A stretch of 64,000 nt of DNA from Streptomyces ardesiacus (lineage in GTDB: Bacteria > Actinomycetota > Actinomycetes > Streptomycetales > Streptomycetaceae): assembly GCF_003112575.1 (NCBI RefSeq), contig NZ_BEWC01000010.1:248001-312000 (forward strand). The letters run 5' to 3'. The position numbers and the translations under genes are program-made. Below, in pieces: positions 9,763 to 17,276 of the stretch. The notes under the pieces were generated by a model, which worked only from the letters and a program-made list of their open reading frames with translations, did not search any database and was not told where the DNA came from. Each line of letters starts with the position of its first letter. Positions within the stretch are counted from its first letter, which is position 1.

Positions 9763-9877
9763 GCGAGCGGCCCCCTTTCAGACGGCAAACGTGTGGTCAC
9801 TGTGATGGTATCCGCAGCCGGGCACCGGCCCCGAATCCACCGGATCACCGTCCCGCCAAGTGGACGTCTCACGGCGG

Positions 9878-10327
9878 TCACGGCAGGAGCCAGCCGCCGA
9901 ACGGCAGGTTGCGGACCACCGTGAAGACCAGCAGCAACGTCCCCAGCGTCCACAGGTGGACCGGCCCGAGGTCGACCCGCACCGGGCGGCCTTGGGCAGC
10001 GCGGACCACCCAGACGGTCCACAGGACGGCGAAGCCCAGGTAGGCGAGGACGGCGGGCGCGTTGGCGTGCAGGGCGGCCGTCAGGTCGCCGTGCACGAAG
10101 GCGTGGGCGCTGCGCAGGCCGCCGCACCCCGGGCAGTAGACGCCCGTGAAGCGCAGCAGGGGGCAGACGGGGTAGTGGCCGGGCTCGTAGGGGTCGACGC
10201 TCCCCACGTAGGCGAAGGCACCGGCGACGGCCGCGAGCACCCCGGCGGGGACGGCCAGGCGCAGGGCCGTGCCGCGGAACCGGGTGGTGCCGCCGGTCCG
10301 GCTGGGTTTCCCGCTCTCGACGTCCAC
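9878..10327 (-). CDS. DUF2752 membrane protein
   Basis: 149 aa from a GTG at 10327. Three hydrophobic segments (about 23-41, 86-107 and 121-140) flank a conserved Cys-rich loop CPLLRFTGVYCPGCGGLRS (about 54-72), the diagnostic CPxxRxTGxxCPxCGxxR pattern of DUF2752, followed late by VRNLPFGGWLLP. The cysteine spacing suggests metal or disulfide chemistry at the membrane, but no function is established. It is directly upstream of trpC (115-nt gap), an arrangement common in Streptomyces that may only reflect shared transcription. A strong hairpin separates it from the gene upstream. Confidence 0.8.
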   Translation of the reverse strand: MDVESGKPSRTGGTTRFRGTALRLAVPAGVLAAVAGAFAYVGSVDPYEPGHYPVCPLLRFTGVYCPGCGGLRSAHAFVHGDLTAALHANAPAVLAYLGFAVLWTVWVVRAAQGRPVRVDLGPVHLWTLGTLLLVFTVVRNLPFGGWLLP

Positions 10328-10364
10328 GCCCGCATTCTGCCCCCGGCCGCTCCCGCGCGCACAT

Positions 10365-10403
10365 GAGGGGCGGTTCCGGCACCCGTGTGCCGGTCCGCCC
10401 CTC
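10365..10403 (-). terminator. hairpin downstream of the HGxxPAAW gene
   Basis: Two nested inverted repeats: outer GAGGGGCGG/CCGCCCCTC (10365-10373, 10395-10403) and inner CCGGCAC/GTGCCGG. It lies after the stop of the HGxxPAAW gene (10429) and before the DUF2752 start, so it probably separates the hisI-trpE unit from the DUF2752-trpC unit. Confidence 0.75.
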
Positions 10404-10428
10404 AGGAGGTCCGTGTCCGCGCCGTCGG

Positions 10429-10680
10429 TCAGCCCTTGGCGCCGGCCTGCGCGTGCTCGCCGGAAACCTGGTGCACGGAGTGGTTCTGCTTCGGCTGGCC
10501 GAGGCCCATCATCTTCATGATGTAGCCGACGACACCGCCGAGGAGCACGACCGCGATGCCGGCCCAGAAGCCCCACGGCTGGGCGGCCACCATGAACATG
10601 CCCGCGATGCAGAAACCGATGAAGGCGATGATGACACCGGTCCAGGCGGCCGGGGTGTGACCGTGGCTGCTGCCCGCCAT
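10429..10680 (-). CDS. HGxxPAAW-motif small membrane protein
   Basis: 83 aa if started at ATG 10680, which has GAGGAG 6 nt upstream; an in-frame ATG at 10707 is an alternative without a good ribosome site. The N-terminal motif SSHGHTPAAWTG defines the family. Two transmembrane helices follow (about 14-36 and 40-58), then a short polar tail (MMGLGQPKQNHSVHQ). No function is established. It is conserved in actinobacteria next to the tryptophan genes. It is the last gene of the hisI-trpE-(Trp-associated membrane protein)-HGxxPAAW unit. Confidence 0.82.
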   Translation of the reverse strand: MAGSSHGHTPAAWTGVIIAFIGFCIAGMFMVAAQPWGFWAGIAVVLLGGVVGYIMKMMGLGQPKQNHSVHQVSGEHAQAGAKG

Positions 10681-10799
10681 TGCTTGCTCCTCGTTGCTGT
10701 GTGCCATGTCTGAGCAGGACGCTCGCACCCATTGTCCCGCACGGGGGCACGCGCCGTGAGCGGGGGTGCTCCGGCGGGTGAACGCGGGTGGGCCGGCGG

Positions 10800-11447
10800 T
10801 CAGGCGCCGGTGGGGTCCTCGCCGCGGTCGATGGCCTTCCACAGGTCCTCGGGACGGTCCGGGTCGACGGTCCGGGGCCTGCGGCGCGGGCGCGGGCTGC
10901 CGTCGCGCTCGTAGCGGCCGGACATCGCGGGCCACAGGCGGCCGTAGCGCAGCGCGAGCAGCCCGGCCAGCAGGAGCAGGGCGCCGCCCACGGCCGCCAC
11001 GTAGGGCCAGGCGGTGTGGGAGAGCGCGTCGACGGTGGCCGAGGTGTCGCCGGCCGCCTTGGCCGCCTGGTCGTCCAGGGCGGAGCCGTCGGAGGCGCCG
11101 GACAGGGCGGCGGCGACGGTGCCCGCGCCGCTGAGCGCGAGCACGGCGGCGACGGCGAAGCGGCCGGCCCGGCGGACGGCGAAGACGGCGACGAGCGCGG
11201 CGAGGCCGACTATGGCGAGCGCCGCGGGTACGCCCGTGACGTCGCTGCCCTTGGCGGTCAGCGGGAAGGCGCCGCCGGCCACGGTCGCGGTGCCCTCCGC
11301 CCATTCCTGCCGGGTGGCGAGCAGGGCGACGGCGGCGCCGAGCGCGCCGCACAGCAGGGCGACGGCGAGGCTCCGGCGGCCGGCCCGGGCGGGTCCTGCG
11401 GCTGGGGTACGGGGGTGAGGAACGGCTGTCACGTACTCCACTATCAC
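10800..11447 (-). CDS. tryptophan-operon-associated membrane protein (TIGR02234/Trp_oprn_chp family)
   Basis: 215 aa from GTG 11447; an internal GTG at 11432 (VTAVPHPRTP) is an equally possible start. Four hydrophobic stretches (about 28-44, 74-90, 95-113, 146-166) mark an integral membrane protein, with a basic C-terminal tail (SPRPRRRPRTVDPDRPEDLW). The arrangement directly after trpE and the WA..A-rich pattern match the actinobacterial Trp-biosynthesis-associated membrane family, whose role is unknown; a transport or sensing role in tryptophan supply has been guessed only from context. Confidence 0.78.
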   Translation of the reverse strand: MIVEYVTAVPHPRTPAAGPARAGRRSLAVALLCGALGAAVALLATRQEWAEGTATVAGGAFPLTAKGSDVTGVPAALAIVGLAALVAVFAVRRAGRFAVAAVLALSGAGTVAAALSGASDGSALDDQAAKAAGDTSATVDALSHTAWPYVAAVGGALLLLAGLLALRYGRLWPAMSGRYERDGSPRPRRRPRTVDPDRPEDLWKAIDRGEDPTGA

Positions 11448-11450
11448 CCG

Positions 11451-11478
11451 AACCCCGGGCGATCCGTCACCCGGGGTT
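11451..11478 (-). terminator. possible hairpin between trpE and the membrane protein gene
   Basis: Inverted repeat AACCCCGGG / CCCGGGGTT, 10-nt loop, in the 78-nt gap after trpE. It may reduce read-through into the membrane protein gene, or it may overlap that gene's start region as a regulatory hairpin. No T-run is present. Confidence 0.5.
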
Positions 11479-11525
11479 CCCCTGCCCGACGTGAGAATCG
11501 CCCCACCGCTCCCGCCGGCCGGTCC

Positions 11526-13043
11526 CTACCGCGCCAGCCGGTTGGCCGTGTGCACGGCCCGCAGTACCGCCGCCGCCTTGTTGCGGCACTCGGTGTCCTC
11601 GGCGACCGGGTCGGAGTCGGCGACGACTCCCGCACCCGCCTGGACGTAGGCCGTGCCGTCGCGCAGCAGGGCCGTGCGGATGGCGATGGCGGTGTCGGAG
11701 TCGCCGGCGAAGTCCAGGTAGCCGACGCAGCCGCCGTACAGGCCGCGCCGGGAGGGTTCGAGTTCGTCGATGATCTGCAGGGCGCGCGGCTTGGGCGCGC
11801 CGGAGAGGGTGCCGGCCGGAAAGCAGGCGGTGAGGACGTCGAAGGCGGTGCGGCCGGCGGCGACCCGCCCGGTGACCGTCGAGACGATGTGCATGACGTG
11901 CGAGTACCGCTCGACGGACATGAAGTCGACGACCTCGACGGAGCCGGGTTCGCAGACGCGTCCGAGGTCGTTGCGGCCGAGGTCGACGAGCATCAGGTGC
12001 TCGGCGCGCTCCTTGGGGTCGGCGAGCAGTTCCTCGGCGAGGGCCTGGTCCTCCCGCGGGGTGGCGCCGCGCGGGCGGGTGCCGGCGATGGGGTGCACCA
12101 TCGCGCGCCCGTCCTCGACCTTGACCAGCGCCTCGGGGGACGACCCGACCACGTCGAAGCCGTCGAGGCGCAGCAGGTACATGTACGGCGAGGGGTTGGT
12201 GGCGCGCAGCACCCGGTACACGTCCAGGGCGCTCGCCGTGCAGGGCGTCTCGAAGCGCTGGGAGGGGACGACCTGGAAGGCCTCGCCCGCGCGGATGCGC
12301 TCCTTGATGTCCTCGACGGCGTCCTGGTAGTCGGGGCCGCCCCACAGCGCGGTGTACTCGGGCAGCTCGGAGGGCGGCAGCGCGGCCGGGGGCTGGGCGA
12401 CCGCGCGGGTGAGGTCGCACTCCATGGCGTCCAGGCGGGCGATCGCGTCGGCGTAGGCCTCGTCGACGCCGGTGGCCAGGTCGTTGTGGTTGATCGCGTT
12501 GGCGATCAGCAGGACCGAGCCCTCCCAGTGGTCCATGACGGCGAGGTCGCTGGTGAGCAGCATGGTCAGCTCGGGCAGCCCGAGGTCGTCGCGCTCCCCG
12601 GGGCCGACCTTCTCCAGGCGGCGCACGATGTCGTAGCCGAGGTAGCCGACCATGCCGCCGGTGAAGGGCGGCAGGCCGAGGTCGTCGGCGAGGTCGCGCG
12701 GGGTGTGCAGGGCCTCGACGGTGGCGCGCAGCGCGGCGAGCGGGTCGCCGTCGGTGGGGACGCCGACGGGCGGGGTGCCCTGCCAGTGGGCCTGCCCGTC
12801 CTTCTCGGTGAGGGTGGCGGCACTGCGGACGCCGACGAAGGAGTACCGGGACCACTGGAACGCCGCGCGTCCGTTCTCCGCGGACTCCAGCAGGAAGGTG
12901 CCGGGGCGCTCCGCGGCCAGCTTGCGGTACAGGGCCACGGGGGTGTCGCCGTCGGCGAGGAGCTTGCGGCTGACCGGGATCACCCGGCGGTCGGCGGCCA
13001 GCTTGCGGAAGGTGTCGAGGTCCATGTCAGGGGTGGCGTCCAT
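11526..13043 (-). CDS. trpE: anthranilate synthase component I
   Basis: 505 aa. Converts chorismate to anthranilate with ammonia from a TrpG glutaminase, which is not in this window. The N-terminal half holds a feedback-type region with LLESAENG (about 50-57). The C-terminal chorismate-binding domain has FQVVPSQRFE, PIAGTRPRG, LMLVDLGRNDLGRV, FPAGTLSGAPKPRA and QAGAGVVADSDP, all intact. ATG 13043 lies 11 nt after the hisI stop, so trpE depends on the hisI transcript. An alternative ATG is at 13025. The upstream gap is too short for a leader-peptide attenuator. Confidence 0.96.
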   Translation of the reverse strand: MDATPDMDLDTFRKLAADRRVIPVSRKLLADGDTPVALYRKLAAERPGTFLLESAENGRAAFQWSRYSFVGVRSAATLTEKDGQAHWQGTPPVGVPTDGDPLAALRATVEALHTPRDLADDLGLPPFTGGMVGYLGYDIVRRLEKVGPGERDDLGLPELTMLLTSDLAVMDHWEGSVLLIANAINHNDLATGVDEAYADAIARLDAMECDLTRAVAQPPAALPPSELPEYTALWGGPDYQDAVEDIKERIRAGEAFQVVPSQRFETPCTASALDVYRVLRATNPSPYMYLLRLDGFDVVGSSPEALVKVEDGRAMVHPIAGTRPRGATPREDQALAEELLADPKERAEHLMLVDLGRNDLGRVCEPGSVEVVDFMSVERYSHVMHIVSTVTGRVAAGRTAFDVLTACFPAGTLSGAPKPRALQIIDELEPSRRGLYGGCVGYLDFAGDSDTAIAIRTALLRDGTAYVQAGAGVVADSDPVAEDTECRNKAAAVLRAVHTANRLAR

Positions 13044-13054
13044 GGCGGCAGACC

Positions 13055-13471
13055 CTACTGATCCGTGCCGGGGGCGCCGGTGGCGGCGGGATCCCCGGCG
13101 AGCAGCACGTCGGCGTCGAAGCAGGTCCGGGCGCCGGTGTGGCAGGCGGCGCCGACCTGGTCGACCTTGACGAGCACGGTGTCGGCGTCGCAGTCCAGGG
13201 CCACGGACTTCACCCACTGGACGTGCCCGGAGGTGTCGCCCTTGACCCAGTACTCCTGCCGGCTGCGCGACCAGTAGGTGCAGCGTCCGGTCGTCAGCGT
13301 GCGGTGCAGCGCCTCGTCGTCCATCCAGCCGAGCATCAGCACCTCCCCGGTGTCGTACTGCTGGGCGATGGCGGGCACGAGGCCGTCGGCGCCGCGCTTG
13401 AGCCGGTCGGCGATCTCCGGGGCGAGCGGGCTGGGGCGCCCGGGGCCGCTGGTGGGGGAGCTGCTGGTCAT
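13055..13471 (-). CDS. hisI: phosphoribosyl-AMP cyclohydrolase
   Basis: 138 aa monofunctional enzyme (no HisE domain) opening the purine ring of PR-AMP in histidine synthesis. Motifs: VLMLGWMDDEAL (about 44-55), YWSRSRQEYWVKGDTSGHVQWV (about 65-86) and the zinc/magnesium site LDCDADTVLVKV and GAACHTGARTCF, with three Cys and the Asp triad intact. It heads a unit that continues into trpE 11 nt later. Upstream it faces a divergently transcribed gene at 13553 across 81 nt, where the promoter must lie; I could not pick out convincing boxes. Confidence 0.95.
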   Translation of the reverse strand: MTSSSPTSGPGRPSPLAPEIADRLKRGADGLVPAIAQQYDTGEVLMLGWMDDEALHRTLTTGRCTYWSRSRQEYWVKGDTSGHVQWVKSVALDCDADTVLVKVDQVGAACHTGARTCFDADVLLAGDPAATGAPGTDQ

Positions 13472-13552
13472 GTGCCCATTGTGCCGCGCGGGACGGACAC
13501 GCCCCGGGGATGTCCATTGGGCGGACCCGGCCGGGCGCCGTAGGCTGACTCC

Positions 13553-14188
13553 ATGTCGACTTTCGCCAAGCGTGAACGACTTCTGCTCGCCGACCTGTTG
13601 GAGACGGCGGGCCCGGACGCCCCGACCCTGTGCGAGGGCTGGCGGACCCGTGACCTGGCCGCGCACGTGGTGGTGCGCGAGCGCCGTCCGGACGCCGCCG
13701 GGGGCAGCCTGATCAAGCCGTTGGCGTCCCGCCTCGACCGGGTGATGGAGGAGTACGGCGCGAAGCCGTACGAGGAGCTGCTCCAGCTCATCCGCACGGG
13801 TCCGCCGCGCTTCTCCCCCTTCCAGCTCAAGCAGGTCGACGAGGCGGCGAACACGGTGGAGTTCTACGTCCACACCGAGGACGTCCGCCGTGCCCGGCCC
13901 GACTGGTCGCCGCGCGAGCTGGACCCGGTCTTCCAGGACACCCTGTGGGCCCGCCTGGAGCGCGCCGCCCGCCTGATGGGCCGCGGCATCCCGACGGGCC
14001 TGGTGCTGCGTCGTCCCAACGGCCAGACGACGGTCGCGCACCGGGGCACGCCGGTGGTGACGGCCACGGGCGAGCCGTCCGAGCTGCTGCTGTTCGCGTA
14101 CGGCAGGCAGGACGCCGCGAAGGTGGAGCTGGAGGGCGAGCAGGAGGCGATCGCCACGCTGCGGGAGACCAAGCGGCTCGGGATCTGA
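13553..14188 (+). CDS. TIGR03085 family / maleylpyruvate isomerase N-terminal (DinB-like) protein
   Basis: 211 aa. It opens with FAKRERLLLADLLETAGPDAPTLCEGWRTRDLAAHV, the helix-bundle pattern of the mycothiol-dependent maleylpyruvate isomerase N-terminal/DinB group, in which a His in the W-x(3)DLxxHV motif binds metal. Members are mycothiol-dependent S-transferases or unknown; the actinobacterial TIGR03085 branch has no proven reaction. It is divergent from hisI and convergent with the MFS gene (12 nt between stops), so it is probably transcribed alone. Confidence 0.8.
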   Translation: MSTFAKRERLLLADLLETAGPDAPTLCEGWRTRDLAAHVVVRERRPDAAGGSLIKPLASRLDRVMEEYGAKPYEELLQLIRTGPPRFSPFQLKQVDEAANTVEFYVHTEDVRRARPDWSPRELDPVFQDTLWARLERAARLMGRGIPTGLVLRRPNGQTTVAHRGTPVVTATGEPSELLLFAYGRQDAAKVELEGEQEAIATLRETKRLGI

Positions 14189-14200
14189 CCCCGGGGCCGC

Positions 14201-15463
14201 TCACTTCGGCAGCTCGGCCCGTCGCACCCCCGGCGCGCACAGGGCCACGATGCCGCCGAGCCCGCAGACGACGCCGCTGACGGCGAAGACCGGGCCGGTG
14301 CCCCACACCCCGATGGCGGCGGCCGACAGCGGCATGCTCAGCGGCGCGATCCCGAGGCTGACAATGCCGCCGACCGCGGTGACGCGCCCCAGGTAGGCGG
14401 GGTCGGACTGGGTCTGCAGCAGGGCTCCGCACATGGCGCCGCTGAGCCCCGTGAGCAGGCCGATGAGCAGCGCGGTGCCGACGGCCGCGGGGAGGCCGGG
14501 CGCGTGGGCCAGGGCGGCGATCGCCCCCGCGCCGGGGATGATCGCGCCGGCGGCGACGCACCCGGCGCGCGGCAGGCGTCCCCGTACGGTCAGCAGCAGG
14601 GCGGCGACCGCGGCGCCCGTGCCGAATCCGGCGAGCACCCAGCCCATCCCGGAGGCGCCCCAGCCCCGCTCGTCCGCGAGGAGGGTGAGGCCCACGTTGA
14701 GCGGGCCGACGAAGCCGAGGTCCCCGAGGGCGATGGCGACCATGAGCGGGCCGAGGACGCGGTGCCGGCGGACGTAGCGGAGCCCGCCCATGAGGTCGCG
14801 CCAGGCGGTGGTCCCGCCCGCGGCGCTCGCGTCGTCGGCCGGCAGGGTCCGCATCCGGACGGAGACCAGCAGCGGCACGGACACGGCGATCAGCAGCCCG
14901 GCGAACGCGAAGGCGGCCGCCGCGCCGCCGACGGCCACGCCGAGTCCGCCGAGCGGGGCGCCCACGACGGAGGCGAAGCGCACGGCGAGGCCGCGCATGC
15001 CCTGGACGCGGGCGAGCTGGTCCCGGCCGGTGATCCGCGCCGGCAGGGCGCCCACGGCCGGCATGAACACGGCGTCGACGGTGCCGAAGACGAGGGCGAG
15101 CAGGGCGAGGAGCCACAGCCCGGGGTCGGTCGTGAACAGCAGGGCGGCGACGGCGAGGACCGCGCCGCACCGTACGGCGTCACTGCCGATGACGACCCGG
15201 CGCGGTCCGAGCCGGTCGGCCACCACTCCGCCGCCGAGCATGAGCAGGGCGCGGGGCACGGCGCTGACGGCGGTGACGAGACCGGCCTGCGCGGGGGTGC
15301 CGTTCTGCACGGCGGCCCAGGACAGCGCCAGGTAGAAGACCATGTCGCCGACCATGGAGGTGGTGTAGGCGGCGACCCAGCGCAGGACGTTGCCGTCGCG
15401 GTGGGCGGGGACGGAGGCGGCGGGTATCGGTGCGTCCGGCACGGACGTGGTCGCCTCAGACAC
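14201..15463 (-). CDS. MFS transporter
   Basis: 420 aa from GTG 15463, a start that overlaps the end of the ArsR gene by 8 nt; a start further upstream would lie deeper in that gene. About 12 hydrophobic helices. The loop VVADRLGPRRVVIGSDAVR (about 74-92) matches the G-x-x-x-D-R-x-G-R-R MFS signature between helices 2 and 3. It resembles macrolide/siderophore-type drug exporters (MefA/EntS group), so an efflux role is likely. Co-transcription with the ArsR regulator implies that the regulator senses the exported compound. Confidence 0.85.
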   Translation of the reverse strand: MSEATTSVPDAPIPAASVPAHRDGNVLRWVAAYTTSMVGDMVFYLALSWAAVQNGTPAQAGLVTAVSAVPRALLMLGGGVVADRLGPRRVVIGSDAVRCGAVLAVAALLFTTDPGLWLLALLALVFGTVDAVFMPAVGALPARITGRDQLARVQGMRGLAVRFASVVGAPLGGLGVAVGGAAAAFAFAGLLIAVSVPLLVSVRMRTLPADDASAAGGTTAWRDLMGGLRYVRRHRVLGPLMVAIALGDLGFVGPLNVGLTLLADERGWGASGMGWVLAGFGTGAAVAALLLTVRGRLPRAGCVAAGAIIPGAGAIAALAHAPGLPAAVGTALLIGLLTGLSGAMCGALLQTQSDPAYLGRVTAVGGIVSLGIAPLSMPLSAAAIGVWGTGPVFAVSGVVCGLGGIVALCAPGVRRAELPK

Positions 15464-16043
15464 GGAAGGGGAATCCGTAGACGTGCAGCGCGACGTTCTC
15501 GCGCCCCTCGGTGTCACCGGCGGCCTCGGCCGCCCGGCCCCGCGCGTCGTACTTCCGTGCCAGGGCGAGCAGTTCCTCGCCCAGTTCCTTCAGGTCGGCG
15601 GGGGTCAGGCGCAGCAGTGACTCGTTGTCGGGGGCGGCGGAGTTCCACTCGGGTCCCCAGGTGGGGCGTTCGTCGAGGTAGCGGCGGTACATGTCGGCGC
15701 GCTGGTCGTGGAAGAGCCGGGTGGCCGCGAGGTGGGCGGCGGCCCGCTCGGGGGCGTCGCGGAAGTTCTCGTTGCGGATGGTGACCCCGTCCGAGGACGG
15801 CTGCCACCACCGCTCCCTGCCGTCCGCGCTCTGCGGTTCGGCCTGCTCGACCAGCCCGTGCTCGGCCAGCTTGCGCAGGTGGTAGCTGACCAGGGAGACG
15901 GCCTCGTCCACCTGCTCGGCGAGCTGGGAGGCGGTCGCGGTGCGCGCGACGCACAGGCCCCGGTAGAGCTGCATGCGCAGCGGGTGGGCGAGGGCCTTGA
16001 GGGTGCCCAGGTCGGTGATGGGGTGGCTCTCCTGACTCGGCAT
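15456..16043 (-). CDS. ArsR/SmtB-type winged-helix transcriptional regulator
   Basis: 195 aa. The N-terminal winged-helix domain spans about residues 10-85: LGTLKALAHPLRMQLYRGL, then the recognition helix region ASQLAEQVDEAVSLVSYHLRKLAEHGLVE. The HPxR and SYHLRKL patterns are typical. No Cys-rich metal motif (ELCVCDL) is present, so it is not a classical metal sensor; the long C-terminal half (FRDAPERAAAHLAATRLFHDQ...) may bind an organic ligand. It lies just downstream of a symmetrical operator-like sequence (16061-16104) and is coupled to the MFS gene, so autoregulation of this pair is likely. Confidence 0.87.
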   Translation of the reverse strand: MPSQESHPITDLGTLKALAHPLRMQLYRGLCVARTATASQLAEQVDEAVSLVSYHLRKLAEHGLVEQAEPQSADGRERWWQPSSDGVTIRNENFRDAPERAAAHLAATRLFHDQRADMYRRYLDERPTWGPEWNSAAPDNESLLRLTPADLKELGEELLALARKYDARGRAAEAAGDTEGRENVALHVYGFPFRV

Positions 16044-16060
16044 GCGGCCAGGCTAGATTA

Positions 16061-16104
16061 CGAAAGGAAAATTGCGCAATGGATGTTGCACAACTTTCCT
16101 TTCG
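16061..16104. promoter_or_regulatory. operator-like inverted repeat upstream of the ArsR gene
   Basis: A perfect 10-bp inverted repeat CGAAAGGAAA (16061-16070) / TTTCCTTTCG (16095-16104) encloses two 8-mers, TTGCGCAA (16072-16079, palindromic) and TTGCACAA (16086-16093), 14 nt apart. It begins 18 nt upstream of the ArsR start. The A/T-rich make-up stands out from the surrounding DNA. It probably binds the ArsR-type dimer and covers the promoter; it could also act as a hairpin. Confidence 0.68.
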
Positions 16105-16119
16105 CATCTCGGTCTCTCG

Positions 16120-16875
16120 CTACCGGACGGGGTGACCCGCCTCCCGCAGGGCGGCCTTCACCTCGCCGATCCGCAGGTCCCCGAAGTGGAAGACCGACGC
16201 CGCCAGGACCGCGTCCGCGCCCGCCTCGACCGCCGGGGCGAAGTGGGCGAGGCTGCCCGCGCCGCCCGAGGCGATCACGGGGACGCTCACGTGCTTGCGG
16301 ACGGCCGCCAGCATCTCCAGGTCGTAGCCGTCCTTCGTGCCGTCCGCGTCCATCGAGTTGAGCAGGATCTCCCCCGCGCCCAGCTCGGCGGCCCGGTGCG
16401 CCCACTCCACCGCGTCGATGCCGGTACCGCGCCGGCCGCCGTGGGTGGTCACCTCGAAGGTGCCCGCCTCGGTGCGGCGCGCGTCCACCGACAGGACCAG
16501 CACCTGCCGGCCGAACCGCTCGGCGATCTCGCGGATCAGGTCGGGGCGGGCGATGGCGGCCGTGTTCACGCCCACCTTGTCGGCACCGGCCCGCAGCAGC
16601 TGGTCGACGTCCTCGGCGGTGCGCACCCCGCCGCCGACGGTGAGCGGGATGAACACCTGCTCGGCGGTGCGGCGCACCACGTCGTAGGTCGTCTCGCGGT
16701 TGCCCGACGAGGCGGTGATGTCCAGGAACGTCAGCTCGTCGGCGCCCTCGGCGTCGTACACCTTGGCCATCTCGACGGGGTCGCCCGCGTCGCGCAGGTT
16801 CTGGAAGTTGACGCCCTTGACGACCCGCCCGTCGTCCACGTCCAGGCAGGGGATGACTCGGACCGCCAGGGTCAT
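16120..16875 (-). CDS. hisF: imidazole glycerol phosphate synthase cyclase subunit
   Basis: 251 aa beta/alpha barrel. With HisH it turns PRFAR into imidazole glycerol phosphate and AICAR. VIPCLDVDDGRVVKG places the catalytic Asp at D12 and VLSVDAR holds the second Asp; LTVGGGVR and IASGGAGS are the phosphate sites and the HisH interface includes RTAEDVDQLL. The start overlaps the stop of the RidA gene by 4 nt. It is the last gene of the his cluster. Confidence 0.96.
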   Translation of the reverse strand: MTLAVRVIPCLDVDDGRVVKGVNFQNLRDAGDPVEMAKVYDAEGADELTFLDITASSGNRETTYDVVRRTAEQVFIPLTVGGGVRTAEDVDQLLRAGADKVGVNTAAIARPDLIREIAERFGRQVLVLSVDARRTEAGTFEVTTHGGRRGTGIDAVEWAHRAAELGAGEILLNSMDADGTKDGYDLEMLAAVRKHVSVPVIASGGAGSLAHFAPAVEAGADAVLAASVFHFGDLRIGEVKAALREAGHPVR

Positions 16876-17276
16876 GAATCCACGGCTCCTCTATACGCTT
16901 CCACTTCGACCGACACCAGCACCCGCGAGTCGACGAAACCCTCCACGACCAGCAGGGTCGTGGCCGGGCGCACGGAGTCGAACAGCTCCTTGTGGGCACG
17001 GCCCACCTCGTCGACGTCGCGGGTGTGTGCCAGGTACACACGGGTCCGGACCACGGACTCGATGCCGAGTCCGAACTCGCCGATCGCCTCGACCGCGGTG
17101 CCGAAGGCCACCTTGGCCTGCTCGTACGGGTCGCCCTCGCCGTACAGCACCTCGCCCTTGAAGGCGGTGGTGCCCGCCACGACGACCCGGTCGCCCGCCG
17201 CCACGGCCCGTGCGAAACCGAAGGACTCTTCCCAGGGACTTCCGCTCTGCACGCGCCGTACGGCTTCGGACGTCAT
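16872..17276 (-). CDS. RidA (YjgF/UK114) family protein
   Basis: 134 aa, one RidA domain. Hallmarks are GTTAFKG near residue 35, DPYEQAKVAFGTAVEAIGEFG, VVRTRVYLAHTRDVDEV with the Arg that binds the imine carboxylate, and a late conserved VEVEAY. The archetypal RidA hydrolyses reactive enamine/imine intermediates; this one belongs to the broader Rid group. It is stitched between priA and hisF by two 4-nt overlaps, so it is made together with histidine enzymes and might clear a reactive intermediate or side product of amino acid synthesis. Confidence 0.86.
   Translation of the reverse strand: MTSEAVRRVQSGSPWEESFGFARAVAAGDRVVVAGTTAFKGEVLYGEGDPYEQAKVAFGTAVEAIGEFGLGIESVVRTRVYLAHTRDVDEVGRAHKELFDSVRPATTLLVVEGFVDSRVLVSVEVEAYRGAVDS

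Noticed and set aside
9763..9877. Leader-peptide attenuator before trpC
   Set aside because: No short frame with consecutive Trp codons and no terminator/antiterminator pair is visible in the 115-nt gap.
10788..13061. 757-codon plus-strand frame across trpE
   Set aside because: Low-complexity Gly/Arg/Val product opposite trpE and its membrane neighbour; no motif and no ribosome site.
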